A model generated the notes under the pieces. It saw only the letters and a list, made by a program, of their open reading frames with translations, was not told the origin of the DNA and ran no database searches. Shown piece by piece: positions 18,473-28,404 of a stretch of DNA of 64,000 bases (its first letter is position 1; each line of letters begins with the position of its first letter). A program made the translations under genes and the position numbers. This DNA is from Pseudomonas mosselii (GTDB lineage: Bacteria; Pseudomonadota; Gammaproteobacteria; Pseudomonadales; Pseudomonadaceae): NCBI RefSeq assembly GCF_005796105.1, contig NZ_VAUO01000001.1, forward strand, positions 496,001-560,000, read 5' to 3'.

Positions 18473-18889
18473 GGCGTTACCTCGGAGGTATAAGGGTGTT
18501 GCGCATTTGAAGGGGGAAAGTGTCAACGGGGTGTGAAAAACAGGTGAGCGTTTAATCTGCGTGAAGTAGCAGTGTTCGCCTTGCATATATTCAGCGCATA
18601 CCTGTGTGGCCCGCAGGTCGTGGCGTGTAGCCTTTGCGTGCGGCGCTGGCAGCTATTTTCACGGTGGTCCACTTGGAGTTCAACCGATTAAGTGAGGGCG
18701 TGCGGAAAGTTTGCGTGAAACTATTTTAATAAGTGCCGCAAAAATGAAATTTCGACAATGTTAAATGTAATTTAATTTAAATAAAGTGCGTCGACAGCCA
18801 GTGTTCAGGTAATCCGTCAGGCGATGTGTTATCGCATCGGCTGTTGTCCAGACCGATGCGAGCGCACGCAGCACAATTGTGTGCTGCGC
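18473..18889. other. AT-rich intergenic region with terminal hairpin
   Basis: About 415 bp without a gene. The middle (about 18710-18785) is AT-rich and likely holds the promoter of the minus-strand reductase. Near 18868-18887, GCAGCACA-ATTG-TGTGCTGC forms an 8-bp hairpin just after the azlD stop on the minus strand, which may act as a weak terminator. Confidence 0.5.
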
Positions 18890-19216
18890 TTACCATCCCC
18901 AATGTTTGAGGGTTAGCAGAACGGCCATTCCAACTGCCAACGTCAGCAAGGTACTGCGGGTCTTCCAGGCCACCAGCCCGGCGGCAATCGCGGCGGGAAG
19001 CTGCGGGTTGCTCCAGTCGAAGACGCCGTGGCGATCAGGCAGGACCACGGCAGGTAGTACCAGCGCCGCCAGCACCGCGGCTGGTACGTAGGCCAGCGCC
19101 CTACGCAGCAGTGGCGGTAGGCGCAATACGCCATGCAGCTCGATGAACGACAGGCGTATGGCGAACGTACCTAAGCCGATCAGCCCGAAGGTCAGCCATT
19201 GCAACCACTCGCTCAT
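18890..19216 (-). CDS. azlD: AzlD family branched-chain amino acid exporter subunit
   Basis: A 108-residue protein with four hydrophobic helices, the small partner of AzlC in exporting branched-chain amino acids or related compounds. Its start overlaps the azlC stop by four bases, indicating translational coupling. Length and the N-terminal LTFGLIGLGTFAIRLSF pattern fit AzlD. Confidence 0.85.
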   Translation of the reverse strand: MSEWLQWLTFGLIGLGTFAIRLSFIELHGVLRLPPLLRRALAYVPAAVLAALVLPAVVLPDRHGVFDWSNPQLPAAIAAGLVAWKTRSTLLTLAVGMAVLLTLKHWGW

Positions 19217-19938
19217 GAGGCCTCCTGGGTGGCACGCTCGCCGGACGGGCCGCGCAACTGCTCGATCAGTACGCCGGTGGTCACGCCGCCTACCGCGGCC
19301 AGCAGCAGGCCCAGGTTGAACGGCAGCGCGGCGGCGAGTACCGCGATCAGGCCGCCGGCAAGTGCCGCGCCCAAGGTAGCCGAGCTGCGGATGCTCGGCA
19401 CCAGCAGTGCCAGGAACGACAGCGGAATGGCAAAACCCAGCGACCAGGATTCGGGAATGCCGGTGCCCAGCAGCACACCGGCCAACACCGCCAGCGTCCA
19501 GCCAAACCACATCACCACCGCGGTGCCGGTGTAGTAATGGAAGGGGAAGTTGCCAGCCCCGTCCGCGCCGTTCTTCAACGCCCACAGTGCGAAACTCTGG
19601 TCCGACAGCACGTAGGCCAGCGGCCAACGGTGACGCCGTGCCAGGCGATTGAACTGTGGGCTCAACGACGCGCTGTACATCAGGAACCGCAGGTTGATCA
19701 CCAGGGCGGTGACCACCATGGTCACCGGCAATGCACCACTCTGCATCAACTGCATCACCACCAGTTGGGCAGAGCCGGAATAGAACAGCACAGTCATGCC
19801 CATGGCTTGGCTGGGCGACATGCCCATGCCGACCGCGGTTACTCCGGTGATCAGGCCAAACGGGACGATCCCAGTGGTGAGCGGCAGCACATCGCGCGCG
19901 CCCTGTGCCAATGCGTGTGTTGCGCTGCGGTATGCCAT
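19213..19938 (-). CDS. azlC: AzlC family branched-chain amino acid permease subunit
   Basis: A 241-residue inner-membrane protein of the AzlC/YgaZ family with the signature GIVPFGLITGVTAVGMG and later FYSGSAQLVVMQ and INLRFLMYSASL segments. With AzlD it forms an exporter for branched-chain amino acids and analogues. It diverges from a LysR-type gene 131 bp away, which probably controls the pair. Confidence 0.9.
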   Translation of the reverse strand: MAYRSATHALAQGARDVLPLTTGIVPFGLITGVTAVGMGMSPSQAMGMTVLFYSGSAQLVVMQLMQSGALPVTMVVTALVINLRFLMYSASLSPQFNRLARRHRWPLAYVLSDQSFALWALKNGADGAGNFPFHYYTGTAVVMWFGWTLAVLAGVLLGTGIPESWSLGFAIPLSFLALLVPSIRSSATLGAALAGGLIAVLAAALPFNLGLLLAAVGGVTTGVLIEQLRGPSGERATQEAS

Positions 19939-20068
19939 GTGTGTTCCTCGGCGATCGTTGAAACGCGCAGGCCAGTGCCTGGCCACATGGTCAAAATAAG
20001 GCGGCGTGCGGCTGGTCACAACCGTACAAATCTGAAATATTAGGCCTAAAAAAAATGAGCCTCGTGAT

Positions 20069-20950
20069 ATGTCCCTGGATATGCCTACCCGGCACGCGCT
20101 GCCCCTGAATGCGTTGCGTGCCTTCGAAGCCTCCGCGCGGCTGGGCGGGTTTGCTCGCGCAGCCCATGAACTCAAGCTGACCCCAGGGGCCATCGCCGCG
20201 CTGGTCAAGACCTTGGAGCGCCAGTACGGCGCCATGCTGTTCGAGCGCCACGCCAAGGGCGTGCGCTTAACGCCGCTGGGCGAAAGTGTCAAAACCCAGT
20301 TCACCGAGGCTTTCGATGCCGTGGAGGAGGCTGCGCGGACCCTACGTCGCTTGGCAGCGCCGCAGCGCGTGCATATCGTCACCTCGCCGGCCTTAGCCCA
20401 TCTGTGGCTTGGCCCACGTCTGCCACAGTTGACGGCGCAACTGGCGCCTATCGAAATCTCGGTAACGGCAGTCGATGAGCCACCGAACCTCAAGCGCAGC
20501 CCATTCGACCTGTGCCTGTTCTATACCGAGCGCCTTGAACGCGGGCAACGCTCGCTGGCCACCGAGACCGTGACTCCGGTGTGCGTGCCGGCGTTGGCCG
20601 CCGACATCCACAGCGCCGCTGACCTGGCCAATGCGCGCTGCATCGCCGAAGTGTGCTGGAACGATTGGGAAGTCTGGGCGCAGGACGTGTTGGGCAGCGC
20701 CTTCGTGGCGCGAGGGCCGGGGTTTTCGCTATATGCCAGCGCCGTGCAGCAGGCATTGCTAGGGGCCGGGGTGCTGATTGGGCGCAGGAGCCTGGTACAG
20801 CGCTACCTGAACAGCGGCGAACTGGTGGCACCGATCGATCATTCGGTGCCCCTAGGGCTGCATATCGCTGCATGGACATTGCCATCGGCCCGGGGCAACC
20901 GGGCGGTGATGGCGGTAGAGGAGGGCCTGGCAGAACTGGCCCAGGCCTGA
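20069..20950 (+). CDS. LysR-family regulator (GcvA-like)
   Basis: A 293-residue LTTR with N-terminal winged helix (LNALRAFEASARLGGFARAA) and C-terminal effector domain. The helix-turn-helix resembles GcvA/TrpI-group proteins. It is divergent from azlCD and is the obvious candidate controller of that exporter. The start used at 20069 gives MSLDMPTRHALPLNAL; the internal ATG five codons in is also possible. Confidence 0.85.
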   Translation: MSLDMPTRHALPLNALRAFEASARLGGFARAAHELKLTPGAIAALVKTLERQYGAMLFERHAKGVRLTPLGESVKTQFTEAFDAVEEAARTLRRLAAPQRVHIVTSPALAHLWLGPRLPQLTAQLAPIEISVTAVDEPPNLKRSPFDLCLFYTERLERGQRSLATETVTPVCVPALAADIHSAADLANARCIAEVCWNDWEVWAQDVLGSAFVARGPGFSLYASAVQQALLGAGVLIGRRSLVQRYLNSGELVAPIDHSVPLGLHIAAWTLPSARGNRAVMAVEEGLAELAQA

Positions 20951-20958
20951 GGAACCGG

Positions 20959-22149
20959 TTAGTGCCCGCCCTTCATACGGCGGGCAATCAGGTAGATGCC
21001 CAACCCCACCAGCGCTGCCAGTGCGCCGATATAGCCGGTGCTGGTCCAGCCTAAACCCGCGCTGATCGCCATGCCGCCGAACCAGGGGCCCAAGGCGTTG
21101 GCCAGGTTGAATGCGGCGTGGTTGGAGGCAGCGGCCAGGCTGGGCGCTTCGTGTGCGATGTCCATCAGGCGGATTTGCAACGGTGCGGCCAGGGCGATCA
21201 TGGTGCCGACCAGGGCAACGCCTGGTAATAGGGTCCATAGCGAATGGGCGGCCAGCGGAAACAGCAGCAGCACCGCCATCGACCACACCAGCACGATACC
21301 GACCGCGCGGAACTGCAGGCGGTCGAACAACTTGCCGCCGACGATATTGCCGACGATCCCGCCCACACCGAAGGCAGCCAGGCCGAAGGGAATCCATTGT
21401 GGCGACGCCTGGGTCACGTGCAGCAGGGTCGGCGCCAGATAGCTGAACACACAGAACATCCCGGCAAAGCCTATCGAGGCGATGCCCAGGGCCATCCACA
21501 CTTGCGGCAGAGAGAAGGCACGCAGTTCCTTGCGTGGATCACTGCGAACCTCATCGGCCGGTTGTGGCACGTAGCGGGTCACCAAGGCCACGGTGCACAG
21601 CGCGATCAGCGCCACCAGCACAAATGCCGAGCGCCAACCGAAAAACTGGCCAAGCAGGGTCGCCAGCGGGTTGCCTAGCAACATGGCCAAGGTCAGGCCC
21701 ATCATTACCCGCGCCACGGCCCCGGCGCGATGGTTGCTGGCCACCATGCTCGAAGCCACCACCGCGGCGATGCCAAAGTAGGCGCCATGCGGCAGGCCGC
21801 TGATGAAGCGAAACGCCACCAGGCTGGCGAACGACGGTGCGAACGCGGTGGCCAGGTTGCCAATGGCGTACAGCGCCATCAGCAGCAGTAACATGTGCTT
21901 GCGCAGCAGCTTGGCGCCGAGGATGGCCAGACTCGGCGCCCCCACCATCACGCCGAGCGCATAGGCGCTGATCGCATGGCCTACCTGGGGCTCGCTCAAG
22001 TGCAGGTTGTTGGCGATATCGGGCATCAGGCCCATGATGGCGAACTCGCCAGTGCCGATGGCGAAGCTGCCAAGGGCCATGGCCGCTTCCATTTTGACGA
22101 CGGTGGATGTGCTAGGAAGTGCTGGCGGCGGTGACTCGTGGACTGACAT
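20959..22149 (-). CDS. MFS transporter, AraJ/drug-efflux type
   Basis: A 396-residue twelve-helix major facilitator of the DHA1 type. Typical segments are GTGEFAIMGLMPDIA at helix 1 and FRFISGLPHGAYFGIAAVVA at helix 4/5. The start at 22149 follows GGATCCC. It converges on the LysR gene and stands alone. It probably exports drugs or sugar-like metabolites; substrate unknown. Confidence 0.8.
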   Translation of the reverse strand: MSVHESPPPALPSTSTVVKMEAAMALGSFAIGTGEFAIMGLMPDIANNLHLSEPQVGHAISAYALGVMVGAPSLAILGAKLLRKHMLLLLMALYAIGNLATAFAPSFASLVAFRFISGLPHGAYFGIAAVVASSMVASNHRAGAVARVMMGLTLAMLLGNPLATLLGQFFGWRSAFVLVALIALCTVALVTRYVPQPADEVRSDPRKELRAFSLPQVWMALGIASIGFAGMFCVFSYLAPTLLHVTQASPQWIPFGLAAFGVGGIVGNIVGGKLFDRLQFRAVGIVLVWSMAVLLLFPLAAHSLWTLLPGVALVGTMIALAAPLQIRLMDIAHEAPSLAAASNHAAFNLANALGPWFGGMAISAGLGWTSTGYIGALAALVGLGIYLIARRMKGGH

Positions 22150-22350
22150 CGGGATCCTTTGCGAAACATGCTGAAACGTTTGACTACCTATCCTAGACAA
22201 TCTCAAGCGCAGGCGTCGACCCTGAACGGGCCGCTAGAGCGCCGATCACTGGCACAGTCATGGACCTACCTCGTTCTCAATCAGTTCGTCTTGCACAACC
22301 GTGCAGTTACCGCTAAACCTGCGCTGGCTGAATAATCTTTGGAGAAACGG

Positions 22351-22863
22351 ATGATCAAGGTCGGAGAACAGTTGCCCGATGTCACGCTTTACCAGTTCAG
22401 CGACGGGGAGGGCGGTTGCCCGATCGGGCCGCAGGCGTTCTCGTTGCGCGAGCGCTGCCGGGGCAGGCGCGTGGTGATCTTCGGCTTGCCGGGAGCGTTC
22501 ACCCCGACCTGTTCGCAGCGTCACGTGCCGGGCTACCTGGAGCACGCCCATGCGCTGTTCAAGGCCGGCGTGGACGAGATCCTGTGCGTCGCCGTGAACG
22601 ATGCCTTCGTCATGCACGCCTGGGGCAAGACCTTCGCTAATCAAGGCGAGGTGGCCATGGTGTCTGACGGTAACGCCGAACTCACCGATGCCCTGGGGCT
22701 CGCCCAGGATGCCACAGCGCGTGGCATGGGCAAGCGCTCGCAACGCTATGCGCTGTTGGCAGAAGACGGCGTGGTACGCCGTATAGAGGTGGACGCACCC
22801 GGCCAACTGGCGGTGAGCGACGCGCAGAGTATGCTGGCGTTTTTGCAGATGCCAGCACAGTAA
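22351..22863 (+). CDS. Peroxiredoxin (Prx5/AhpE-like)
   Basis: A 170-residue thioredoxin-fold peroxiredoxin of the Prx5 group. The peroxidatic cysteine sits in PGAFTPTCSQRHVPGY, the family motif, and no AhpC-type resolving region is seen. It reduces hydrogen peroxide and organic peroxides using glutathione or thioredoxin. The ATG at 22351 follows a TTTGGAGAAACGG ribosome site. It is convergent with the glycosyltransferase operon. Confidence 0.9.
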   Translation: MIKVGEQLPDVTLYQFSDGEGGCPIGPQAFSLRERCRGRRVVIFGLPGAFTPTCSQRHVPGYLEHAHALFKAGVDEILCVAVNDAFVMHAWGKTFANQGEVAMVSDGNAELTDALGLAQDATARGMGKRSQRYALLAEDGVVRRIEVDAPGQLAVSDAQSMLAFLQMPAQ

Positions 22864-22867
22864 CGGT

Positions 22868-24415
22868 TCAAGGTATTGATCCTGTGTGCGGCCCTAGGCT
22901 GGGTACCTGCCAGGCAAAGCGATAGACCTGCTCGGGCGCGCGGGCCTGGCATTGCCTGTTGTCCGCCGCGCTCCCCACCAGGTACCACGCGTCCCGCGAG
23001 GTGCCGCCCAGCTTGCGGGCCTTGTCGAGCGTAAAGCAGCGCTCCAAGTGGCTGGCCGGCACCAAGGCGAAGGTCTGCGGATGTTGGCGCAGCCAATAGA
23101 TTGCCTGTTCCACGCTAGCGGTGCTGGCGAAACCAAAATGCACGATTGGCTGGCGCGCAAATAGCCAATGTCCTTCGCGCCAATGGATCAGTACCAGTTC
23201 TGCGCCACGCGATGCATGCGCGGCGTCGGCCATGAGGGTTTCGTGAGGGTTACGGCCTTCCTTGAACGGCTCGATCAAGCCGCGTGCAAACCACAGGCAG
23301 AACCATGCCAGCGCTACCGCCATGAAGACCTTGCGCCATCTGGGACGTCGCTGGAACCATCGCTTGAGCAGCCAGGGCAGCAGCGGTGCGATGGCCAGTA
23401 CCAGGCCGGGCAGCGCGGGGTAAATATAGAGCTTGCGTTTGCCGCTACTCAAGCTGAAGAACAGCAGTACCAGCGCCACCCAGCCCAGTAGCAGCAGGAA
23501 CCGGCCATCGCGCTTGTGCAACTGGCGCCGCCAGGCAGGGACCAGCCAAGGCAGGGCCAGTACCAAGGGCAGCCAGTATTTGGGGATGACCTGGGTGAAA
23601 AAGTACCAGAAGGGCTCACGGTGGTCCCAGGCGTTGGCGTAGCGCCCAGCGGTCTGGCGCAGCAGGATTTCCTTGAGATAGGCCAGCTCGGCGGCGCCAC
23701 CGCCGTGGGCGATCGATACCAGCAGCGGCAGCAGCCACACCGCGCAACCGGCCAGCAGGCATGCCAAGCCCCAGCTCCAGCGCACAGCCTGGCCCGGCAT
23801 CGCCACCACCCCACGCCAGCCTTTGTGCACGCCCCAGGCGTAGGGCAACAGCAGCAGCGCCGGGACAAACCCCACACCTTTGCTGATGATGCCTAGCCCC
23901 ATGGCCACGCACGCCAGGTAGAACCAACCCCACGCAGGGCCGAGCAACAGATGGCGGAGCATGCCGTAAACGCCAAGCATTACCCACAGGCAGAGGAAGC
24001 TGTCGATCTGCCCGGTACGCAGAATGCTGTAGGTCTGGTAGGTGGCCAGGAACAACAACGCCGCAATCACGCCGACCCGGCGGTTCCACAGGCGCCTGCC
24101 AAGGTCGTGCAGTACCAGCGTGATGGTGGCTGCCGACAGCAGCCCCGGCAGGTACAGGGCGACTTTTGGCAGACCGGTCAGGGCGCTGAATGCAGCCACG
24201 GTCCACATGAACAACGGCGGCTTGTCGGCGTAGATCTGCGCCGCGCGGTGCGGGATGAACCAGTTGCCGTCCTGCAGCATTTCAAGGGCGACGCCCAGAA
24301 AACGCTCTTCATCGACGTTCATCGGCTGGCGCCAGCCGATCCCGGCGCCGACCAGCAACAGCGCAAGGACAACCAGTAGCAGCCGTTCGGCCGCGAGGGT
24401 CTTGAGGCGCGGCAC
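22868..24415 (-). CDS. ArnT-like GT39/PMT family glycosyltransferase
   Basis: A 515-residue protein with about eleven to twelve hydrophobic helices and the periplasmic-loop acidic motif DEERFLG near residue 35, characteristic of GT-C enzymes using undecaprenyl-phosphate sugars (ArnT/PMT). It is the last gene of a minus-strand operon: epimerase, GT2, LAB_N protein, then this enzyme. Together they look like a pathway that loads a sugar onto a lipid carrier, flips it and transfers it to lipid A or a surface molecule. Acceptor and sugar are not determined. Confidence 0.85.
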   Translation of the reverse strand: MPRLKTLAAERLLLVVLALLLVGAGIGWRQPMNVDEERFLGVALEMLQDGNWFIPHRAAQIYADKPPLFMWTVAAFSALTGLPKVALYLPGLLSAATITLVLHDLGRRLWNRRVGVIAALLFLATYQTYSILRTGQIDSFLCLWVMLGVYGMLRHLLLGPAWGWFYLACVAMGLGIISKGVGFVPALLLLPYAWGVHKGWRGVVAMPGQAVRWSWGLACLLAGCAVWLLPLLVSIAHGGGAAELAYLKEILLRQTAGRYANAWDHREPFWYFFTQVIPKYWLPLVLALPWLVPAWRRQLHKRDGRFLLLLGWVALVLLFFSLSSGKRKLYIYPALPGLVLAIAPLLPWLLKRWFQRRPRWRKVFMAVALAWFCLWFARGLIEPFKEGRNPHETLMADAAHASRGAELVLIHWREGHWLFARQPIVHFGFASTASVEQAIYWLRQHPQTFALVPASHLERCFTLDKARKLGGTSRDAWYLVGSAADNRQCQARAPEQVYRFAWQVPSLGPHTGSIP

Positions 24416-24418
24416 AGG

Positions 24419-24691
24419 TTATTCCTTCTGTTCTTTGTAGCGGGCGATCAGTTGCAGGTTGCGCAGGTAGACCACGAAGCCGAAGGCCTGGCCGAGGATG
24501 AACACCGGGTCCTGGCGGTAGATCGCATAGACCAGCAGCAACGCGCTGCCGAGCATACTCAGGTACCAGAAACCCACCGGGATCACGCTGCGGCGCTTGA
24601 TCTCGCTGTACAGCCATTGCAGTACGAAGCGGCCGGTGAAGACCGCCTGGCCGGTGAAACCGACGATCAGCCAGAGGGTTTCGCGGGTCAT
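24419..24691 (-). CDS. Lipid A biosynthesis N-terminal domain (LAB_N) membrane protein
   Basis: A 90-residue protein with three hydrophobic helices and the LAB_N pattern FVLQWLYSEIKRRSVIPVGFWYLSMLGS. Such small proteins sit beside lipid-linked sugar transferases and may help flip the lipid-linked sugar, as EmrE-like ArnE/F do. It overlaps the GT2 gene by four bases, so the two are translationally coupled. Confidence 0.8.
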   Translation of the reverse strand: MTRETLWLIVGFTGQAVFTGRFVLQWLYSEIKRRSVIPVGFWYLSMLGSALLLVYAIYRQDPVFILGQAFGFVVYLRNLQLIARYKEQKE

Positions 24692-25422
24692 CCTTCAAGC
24701 TCCTGCGGGCGCACGTCCAGGCGGCTGCGGCGGATCAGCCACCAGACCCCGAACAGGTCGAGCACCCCGACCAGCGCGCGGTCCAGGTTGCCGTACTTGG
24801 AGGTACCGGCGTGACGTGGCCGGTGGTTGACCGGATGCACCAGCATGGCGCCGTGCTGGCGCAAGATCAGCGCCGGGATGAAACGGTGCATGTGGTCGAA
24901 GTAGGGCAGGCTGACGAAGGCGGCGCGCTCGATCAGTTTCAGGCCGCAACCGGTGTCGGGAGTGGCGTCCTTGAGCAGGCGCCGACGCAGGCCGTTGGCC
25001 AGGCGCGAGGCCCAGCGTTTGCTGGCTGTATCTTGACGATTGACGCGGTGGCCGGCCACCAGCTTGACGCGGCCCTGGTTGGCGCGCGCTACTGCCAGCA
25101 TGCCGGGGATGTCAGCTGGGTCGTTCTGTCCGTCGCCATCGAGGGTTGCCAGCCATTCGCCCTGGGCAGCCTGGGCGGCGTGCCAGATCGAGGTGCTCTG
25201 GCCCAGCGAGCGCTCGTGACAAAGGATGCGCAGTTGGGCGAAGCCTTCGGCCTTCAGGCGCTGCAGTACGGCCAGGGTCTGGTCGCTGCTACCGTCGTCG
25301 ACCACCAGCACCTCGTAGCGCTCATTGGCCAGGGCGCTGCGGATCTCCATCAGCAGCGACGGCAGGTTTTCAACTTCGTTCTTGGCGGGTATCAGGACCG
25401 ACAGGTCCAGGGGTTGGGTCAT
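24688..25422 (-). CDS. GT2 glycosyltransferase, polyprenyl-phosphate sugar synthase-like
   Basis: A 244-residue GT-A enzyme. It has the N-terminal VLIPAKNEVENLP motif, VVDDGSSDQT for nucleotide-sugar binding and the catalytic LDGDGQNDP (DxD-like). It resembles ArnC/dolichyl-phosphate mannose synthase but lacks a long C-terminal membrane anchor. It should transfer a sugar from a nucleotide donor to undecaprenyl phosphate, feeding the ArnT-like enzyme downstream. Confidence 0.85.
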   Translation of the reverse strand: MTQPLDLSVLIPAKNEVENLPSLLMEIRSALANERYEVLVVDDGSSDQTLAVLQRLKAEGFAQLRILCHERSLGQSTSIWHAAQAAQGEWLATLDGDGQNDPADIPGMLAVARANQGRVKLVAGHRVNRQDTASKRWASRLANGLRRRLLKDATPDTGCGLKLIERAAFVSLPYFDHMHRFIPALILRQHGAMLVHPVNHRPRHAGTSKYGNLDRALVGVLDLFGVWWLIRRSRLDVRPQELEG

Positions 25423-25427
25423 GCAGG

Positions 25428-26432
25428 TTACCTGAGTTCGGGAAGGAGCTGCCTGGACTGGGCCGGGTAGAAGTCCCGGTACCAGTCGACGAAGGCCTGC
25501 ACGCCCTGTTCAAGGGGCGTACAAGGGGAGAAACCGATCCAGCGTGCAAGGGCAGTCACATCGGCCCAGGTTTCGTGCACATCGCCTGGTTGGAAGGGCA
25601 AATAGTTGCGCAGGGCCTCGATCCCGAGGGCAGTTTCGAGGCGTTCGACGAAGTGCAGCAGGCGCACCGGTTCACCTCGCCCGATGTTGAACAACTGGCA
25701 GGGAGCCTGCCCGTCGAGGGGTTGCGGCGGCTTGTCGAGCACGCGTCGGAGGCTTTCGACAATGTCGTCGATGTAAGTGAAGTCGCGCGCCATCCGGCCG
25801 TGGTTGTACAGCTCGATGTGCCGTCCTTCGAGCATCGCCTGGGTGAATTTGAACAGCGCCATGTCAGGGCGGCCCCACGGGCCATAGACGGTGAAGAAGC
25901 GCAGGCCGGTCATGGGCAACCGGTAGAGGTGCGCGTAGCTGTGGGCCATCAGTTCATTGGCGCGCTTGCTGGCGGCGTAAAACGAGACCGGCTGCTCGAC
26001 CGGATCCTGCTCGCTGAACGGTAACTTGGCATTGGCGCCGTACACAGAACTGCTGGAGGCATACACCAGATGCCGGGGAGGACAGTGCCGGCAGGCTTCC
26101 AGCACATTCAGAAAGCCTACCAGGTTCGACTCGCCATACGCTCCGGGGTTGTCCAACGAGTAGCGCACGCCGGCCTGCGCGGCGAGGTGAACGACTTCGC
26201 TGAAACGATGACGGGCAAGTAGCTGCATCAGACCGGGTGCGTCGGTAATGTCCAGGTGCTGGAAGCTGAAGTTCGGCCACGCCATCAGCTGCCGCAGGCG
26301 CGCGTGCTTGAGTTCGATACTGTAGTAGGGGTTGAGGTTGTCGACACCGATCACCTCAACCCCTTGCTGGCACAGGCGTCGGGCTAGGTGGAAGCCTATG
26401 AAACCGGCGGCGCCGGTGATCAGTATGGGCAT
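25428..26432 (-). CDS. NAD-dependent epimerase (UDP-glucuronate 4-epimerase-like)
   Basis: A 334-residue extended SDR with GAAGFIGFHLARRL at the N-terminus and YAASKRANE carrying the catalytic Tyr/Lys. The segment NPYYSIELKHARL is typical of UDP-glucuronate 4-epimerases. It is first in the glycosylation operon, and the product is inferred to be the nucleotide sugar used by the downstream GT2. It begins at 26432 close to the start of the divergent non-coding stretch. Confidence 0.85.
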   Translation of the reverse strand: MPILITGAAGFIGFHLARRLCQQGVEVIGVDNLNPYYSIELKHARLRQLMAWPNFSFQHLDITDAPGLMQLLARHRFSEVVHLAAQAGVRYSLDNPGAYGESNLVGFLNVLEACRHCPPRHLVYASSSSVYGANAKLPFSEQDPVEQPVSFYAASKRANELMAHSYAHLYRLPMTGLRFFTVYGPWGRPDMALFKFTQAMLEGRHIELYNHGRMARDFTYIDDIVESLRRVLDKPPQPLDGQAPCQLFNIGRGEPVRLLHFVERLETALGIEALRNYLPFQPGDVHETWADVTALARWIGFSPCTPLEQGVQAFVDWYRDFYPAQSRQLLPELR

Positions 26433-26713
26433 GCACGCTGCGCCTGATCAGGGGAGTGGCCAAGATGCCCCGCAGGGACAGCCGTAACGTTCATGCACAT
26501 GCGCCTTCTGGTTGAGCCGGTGCCAAACAAAATGTCACGGTTGTGTTGAGACTTTGTGACCGCAGGAGGACATCCCGCTCAAGGCTCGAGGCTGATAATG
26601 TCCTCCCTCCCAAAGGAGTACAAATGTATCCCTGTGCAGGCAAATGCGACCGTTCTCGCAATTTCAGTGCATCATGCTCGCCCTGCTAATTCTGTCCTGG
26701 CCCCACATCGAAC

Positions 26714-27322
26714 ATGAATCGTCCACTCTTCATTGCCCTGGACGGCCCCAAAGGTGTCGGCAAGACCACCTTGCTCGAAGCCGTGACCCACGCCCTGCGC
26801 GCCGACCATCACAAGGTCGTGCGCCTCAGCGAGCGCAATCACGACCCAGGCAGGGCCGAGACCATGGCCTTGGTCAATGCAGTGGCACGCATCCCTTCGC
26901 CGGCACTGGAGTTGAAGGTCTGTGAACGTCTGGCCGCCAGCCGCGCCTGGATTGGCGAACATGTGCTAGCACGGCAGCCGGCAGACAGCATCATCCTGAT
27001 CGACCGCTGGTATCCCTCTGATGCAGCCTTTCGCCGCTCGATTGCGTTTGCCGACATCCTGCGCTTGAACCTTGAGCGTGGCGTACAAGTGCCTGACCTG
27101 CATGTCGCAGTGGTCACCGCCCCGCAGATGTCATGGGCAAGGGCGGCGGCGCGACGCCGTGGGTTAGGCAGTACGGTGATCCATAGCCTGGAGGAACAAA
27201 CCGCCTGCACTGAAGCGTTCGAGCGGGCCGCCAGCGACAACGGCTGGTTCCTATGCCGCAACGAAGGCTCGCTCGAAGCAGCAACGCGCCATATCGTTGC
27301 CGCCATCTACAGCGTGCGCTGA
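26714..27322 (+). CDS. Thymidylate kinase-like P-loop kinase
   Basis: A 202-residue kinase with P-loop GPKGVGKTT (residues ~10-18) and a DRWYPSDAAF segment matching the DR(Y/W) motif of dTMP kinases. It is diverged from the housekeeping enzyme in the lid region (RAAARRRGLG). It may phosphorylate another nucleoside monophosphate or a deoxynucleoside. It is isolated from tmk-holB genes. The ATG is 13 bp after an in-frame stop region and has no strong ribosome site. Confidence 0.7.
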   Translation: MNRPLFIALDGPKGVGKTTLLEAVTHALRADHHKVVRLSERNHDPGRAETMALVNAVARIPSPALELKVCERLAASRAWIGEHVLARQPADSIILIDRWYPSDAAFRRSIAFADILRLNLERGVQVPDLHVAVVTAPQMSWARAAARRRGLGSTVIHSLEEQTACTEAFERAASDNGWFLCRNEGSLEAATRHIVAAIYSVR

Positions 27323-27435
27323 CGCGTAACGTGGCAGGGGCAGGGGCAGGGGAGCCGGCATCTGTTCATGCCTATTGCGTATTTCCTGGGTTAGGCTAAC
27401 TTATACAAAACCTGTACAAATAACTGGAGTTGTAC

Positions 27436-27849
27436 ATGTATTGTAAGTGGCCCCTGACGCTTTACTACGACGGCGCCTGCCCCTTGTGTGCCAGGGAGAT
27501 TGCGATGCTGCGCACGCGATCAACCGCGGATACGCTCATCCTGGTTGACATCAGTCATGAGGACTTTTCCCCGGAAACACTGGGACTTACGCTTGATCAA
27601 CTCGCCGCTCGGTTACATGGACGGTTCGCAAGTGGAGAGTGGGTGACAGGCCTGGACGCTACATTATGGAGTTGGCGTGCGGCCGGTCTTGGCCACTGGG
27701 TCGCGCCATTGAAGTGGCGTCCACTACGTCCGCTGCTTTCAATTTTGTACAGATTTTTCTGCCGTGTGAGGCCGCACCTGGCCTGGTTACCCCATCCCGA
27801 AGGCGCGCACCGCTGCCGCAGTGAGGAGTCCAAATGTCACATTCGCTAG
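27436..27849 (+). CDS. DCC/DUF393 family thiol-disulfide oxidoreductase-like protein
   Basis: A 137-residue protein beginning with the family motif YYDGACPLC (DxxCxxC), a predicted thioredoxin-like fold. Function is unknown in the family; redox activity is suggested from the CxxC pair. The ATG at 27436 follows CTGGAG. It overlaps the folE start by 16 bp, so the two are probably co-transcribed with the DUF3429 gene. Confidence 0.8.
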   Translation: MYCKWPLTLYYDGACPLCAREIAMLRTRSTADTLILVDISHEDFSPETLGLTLDQLAARLHGRFASGEWVTGLDATLWSWRAAGLGHWVAPLKWRPLRPLLSILYRFFCRVRPHLAWLPHPEGAHRCRSEESKCHIR

Positions 27850-28394
27850 CCGAGCACTACCACGAAATCCTGGTAGGCGTGGGTGAGAACCCCCAGCGTG
27901 AAGGCCTAAGGGACACGCCGCAGCGTGCCGCCAAAGCCATGCAGTACTTATGCAACGGGTATGGCCAGAATCTGGAAGAGGTCGTGAACGGTGCGTTGTT
28001 CGAGACTCAGAACGACGAAATGATCGTAGTGCGCGACATCGAGCTGTACTCCCTGTGCGAACACCACATGCTGCCCTTCATCGGCAAGGCACATGTGGCC
28101 TATCTACCCACAGGTCGCGTACTGGGGCTTTCAAAGGTCGCGCGTGTGGTCGATATGTTCGCCCGTCGCTTGCAGATACAGGAAAACCTGACCCGGCAAA
28201 TTGCCTATGCGGTGCAGGAAGTCACGCATGCGGCCGGCGTGGGCGTAGTGATCGAGGCCAAGCACATGTGCATGATGATGCGTGGGGTAGAGAAGCAGAA
28301 CTCGCTGATGATTTCGTCGGTCATGCTCGGTGAGTTTCGCGAATCGCCGACGACCCGGCACGAATTCCTCAGTCTTATCGGGCGGCACCCTTGA
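27834..28394 (+). CDS. folE: GTP cyclohydrolase I (type IA)
   Basis: A 186-residue enzyme converting GTP to dihydroneopterin triphosphate, the first step of folate and pterin synthesis. Zinc ligands are in [10 protein letters not shown] and the later KHMCMMMRG segment; RGVEKQNS is the family C-terminal signature. Because it is zinc-dependent, zinc-starved pseudomonads use FolE2 instead, which is not in this window. It sits between the DUF393 and DUF3429 genes. Confidence 0.95.
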   Translation: MSHSLAEHYHEILVGVGENPQREGLRDTPQRAAKAMQYLCNGYGQNLEEVVNGALFETQNDEMIVVRDIELYSLCEHHMLPFIGKAHVAYLPTGRVLGLSKVARVVDMFARRLQIQENLTRQIAYAVQEVTHAAGVGVVIEAKHMCMMMRGVEKQNSLMISSVMLGEFRESPTTRHEFLSLIGRHP

Positions 28395-28404
28395 GGAGCT
28401 TCCA

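Noticed and set aside
27332..27352. Tandem GGGGCA repeats after the thymidylate-kinase-like gene
   Set aside because: Only about three short units in GC-rich DNA; no sign of function beyond possible G-rich structure.
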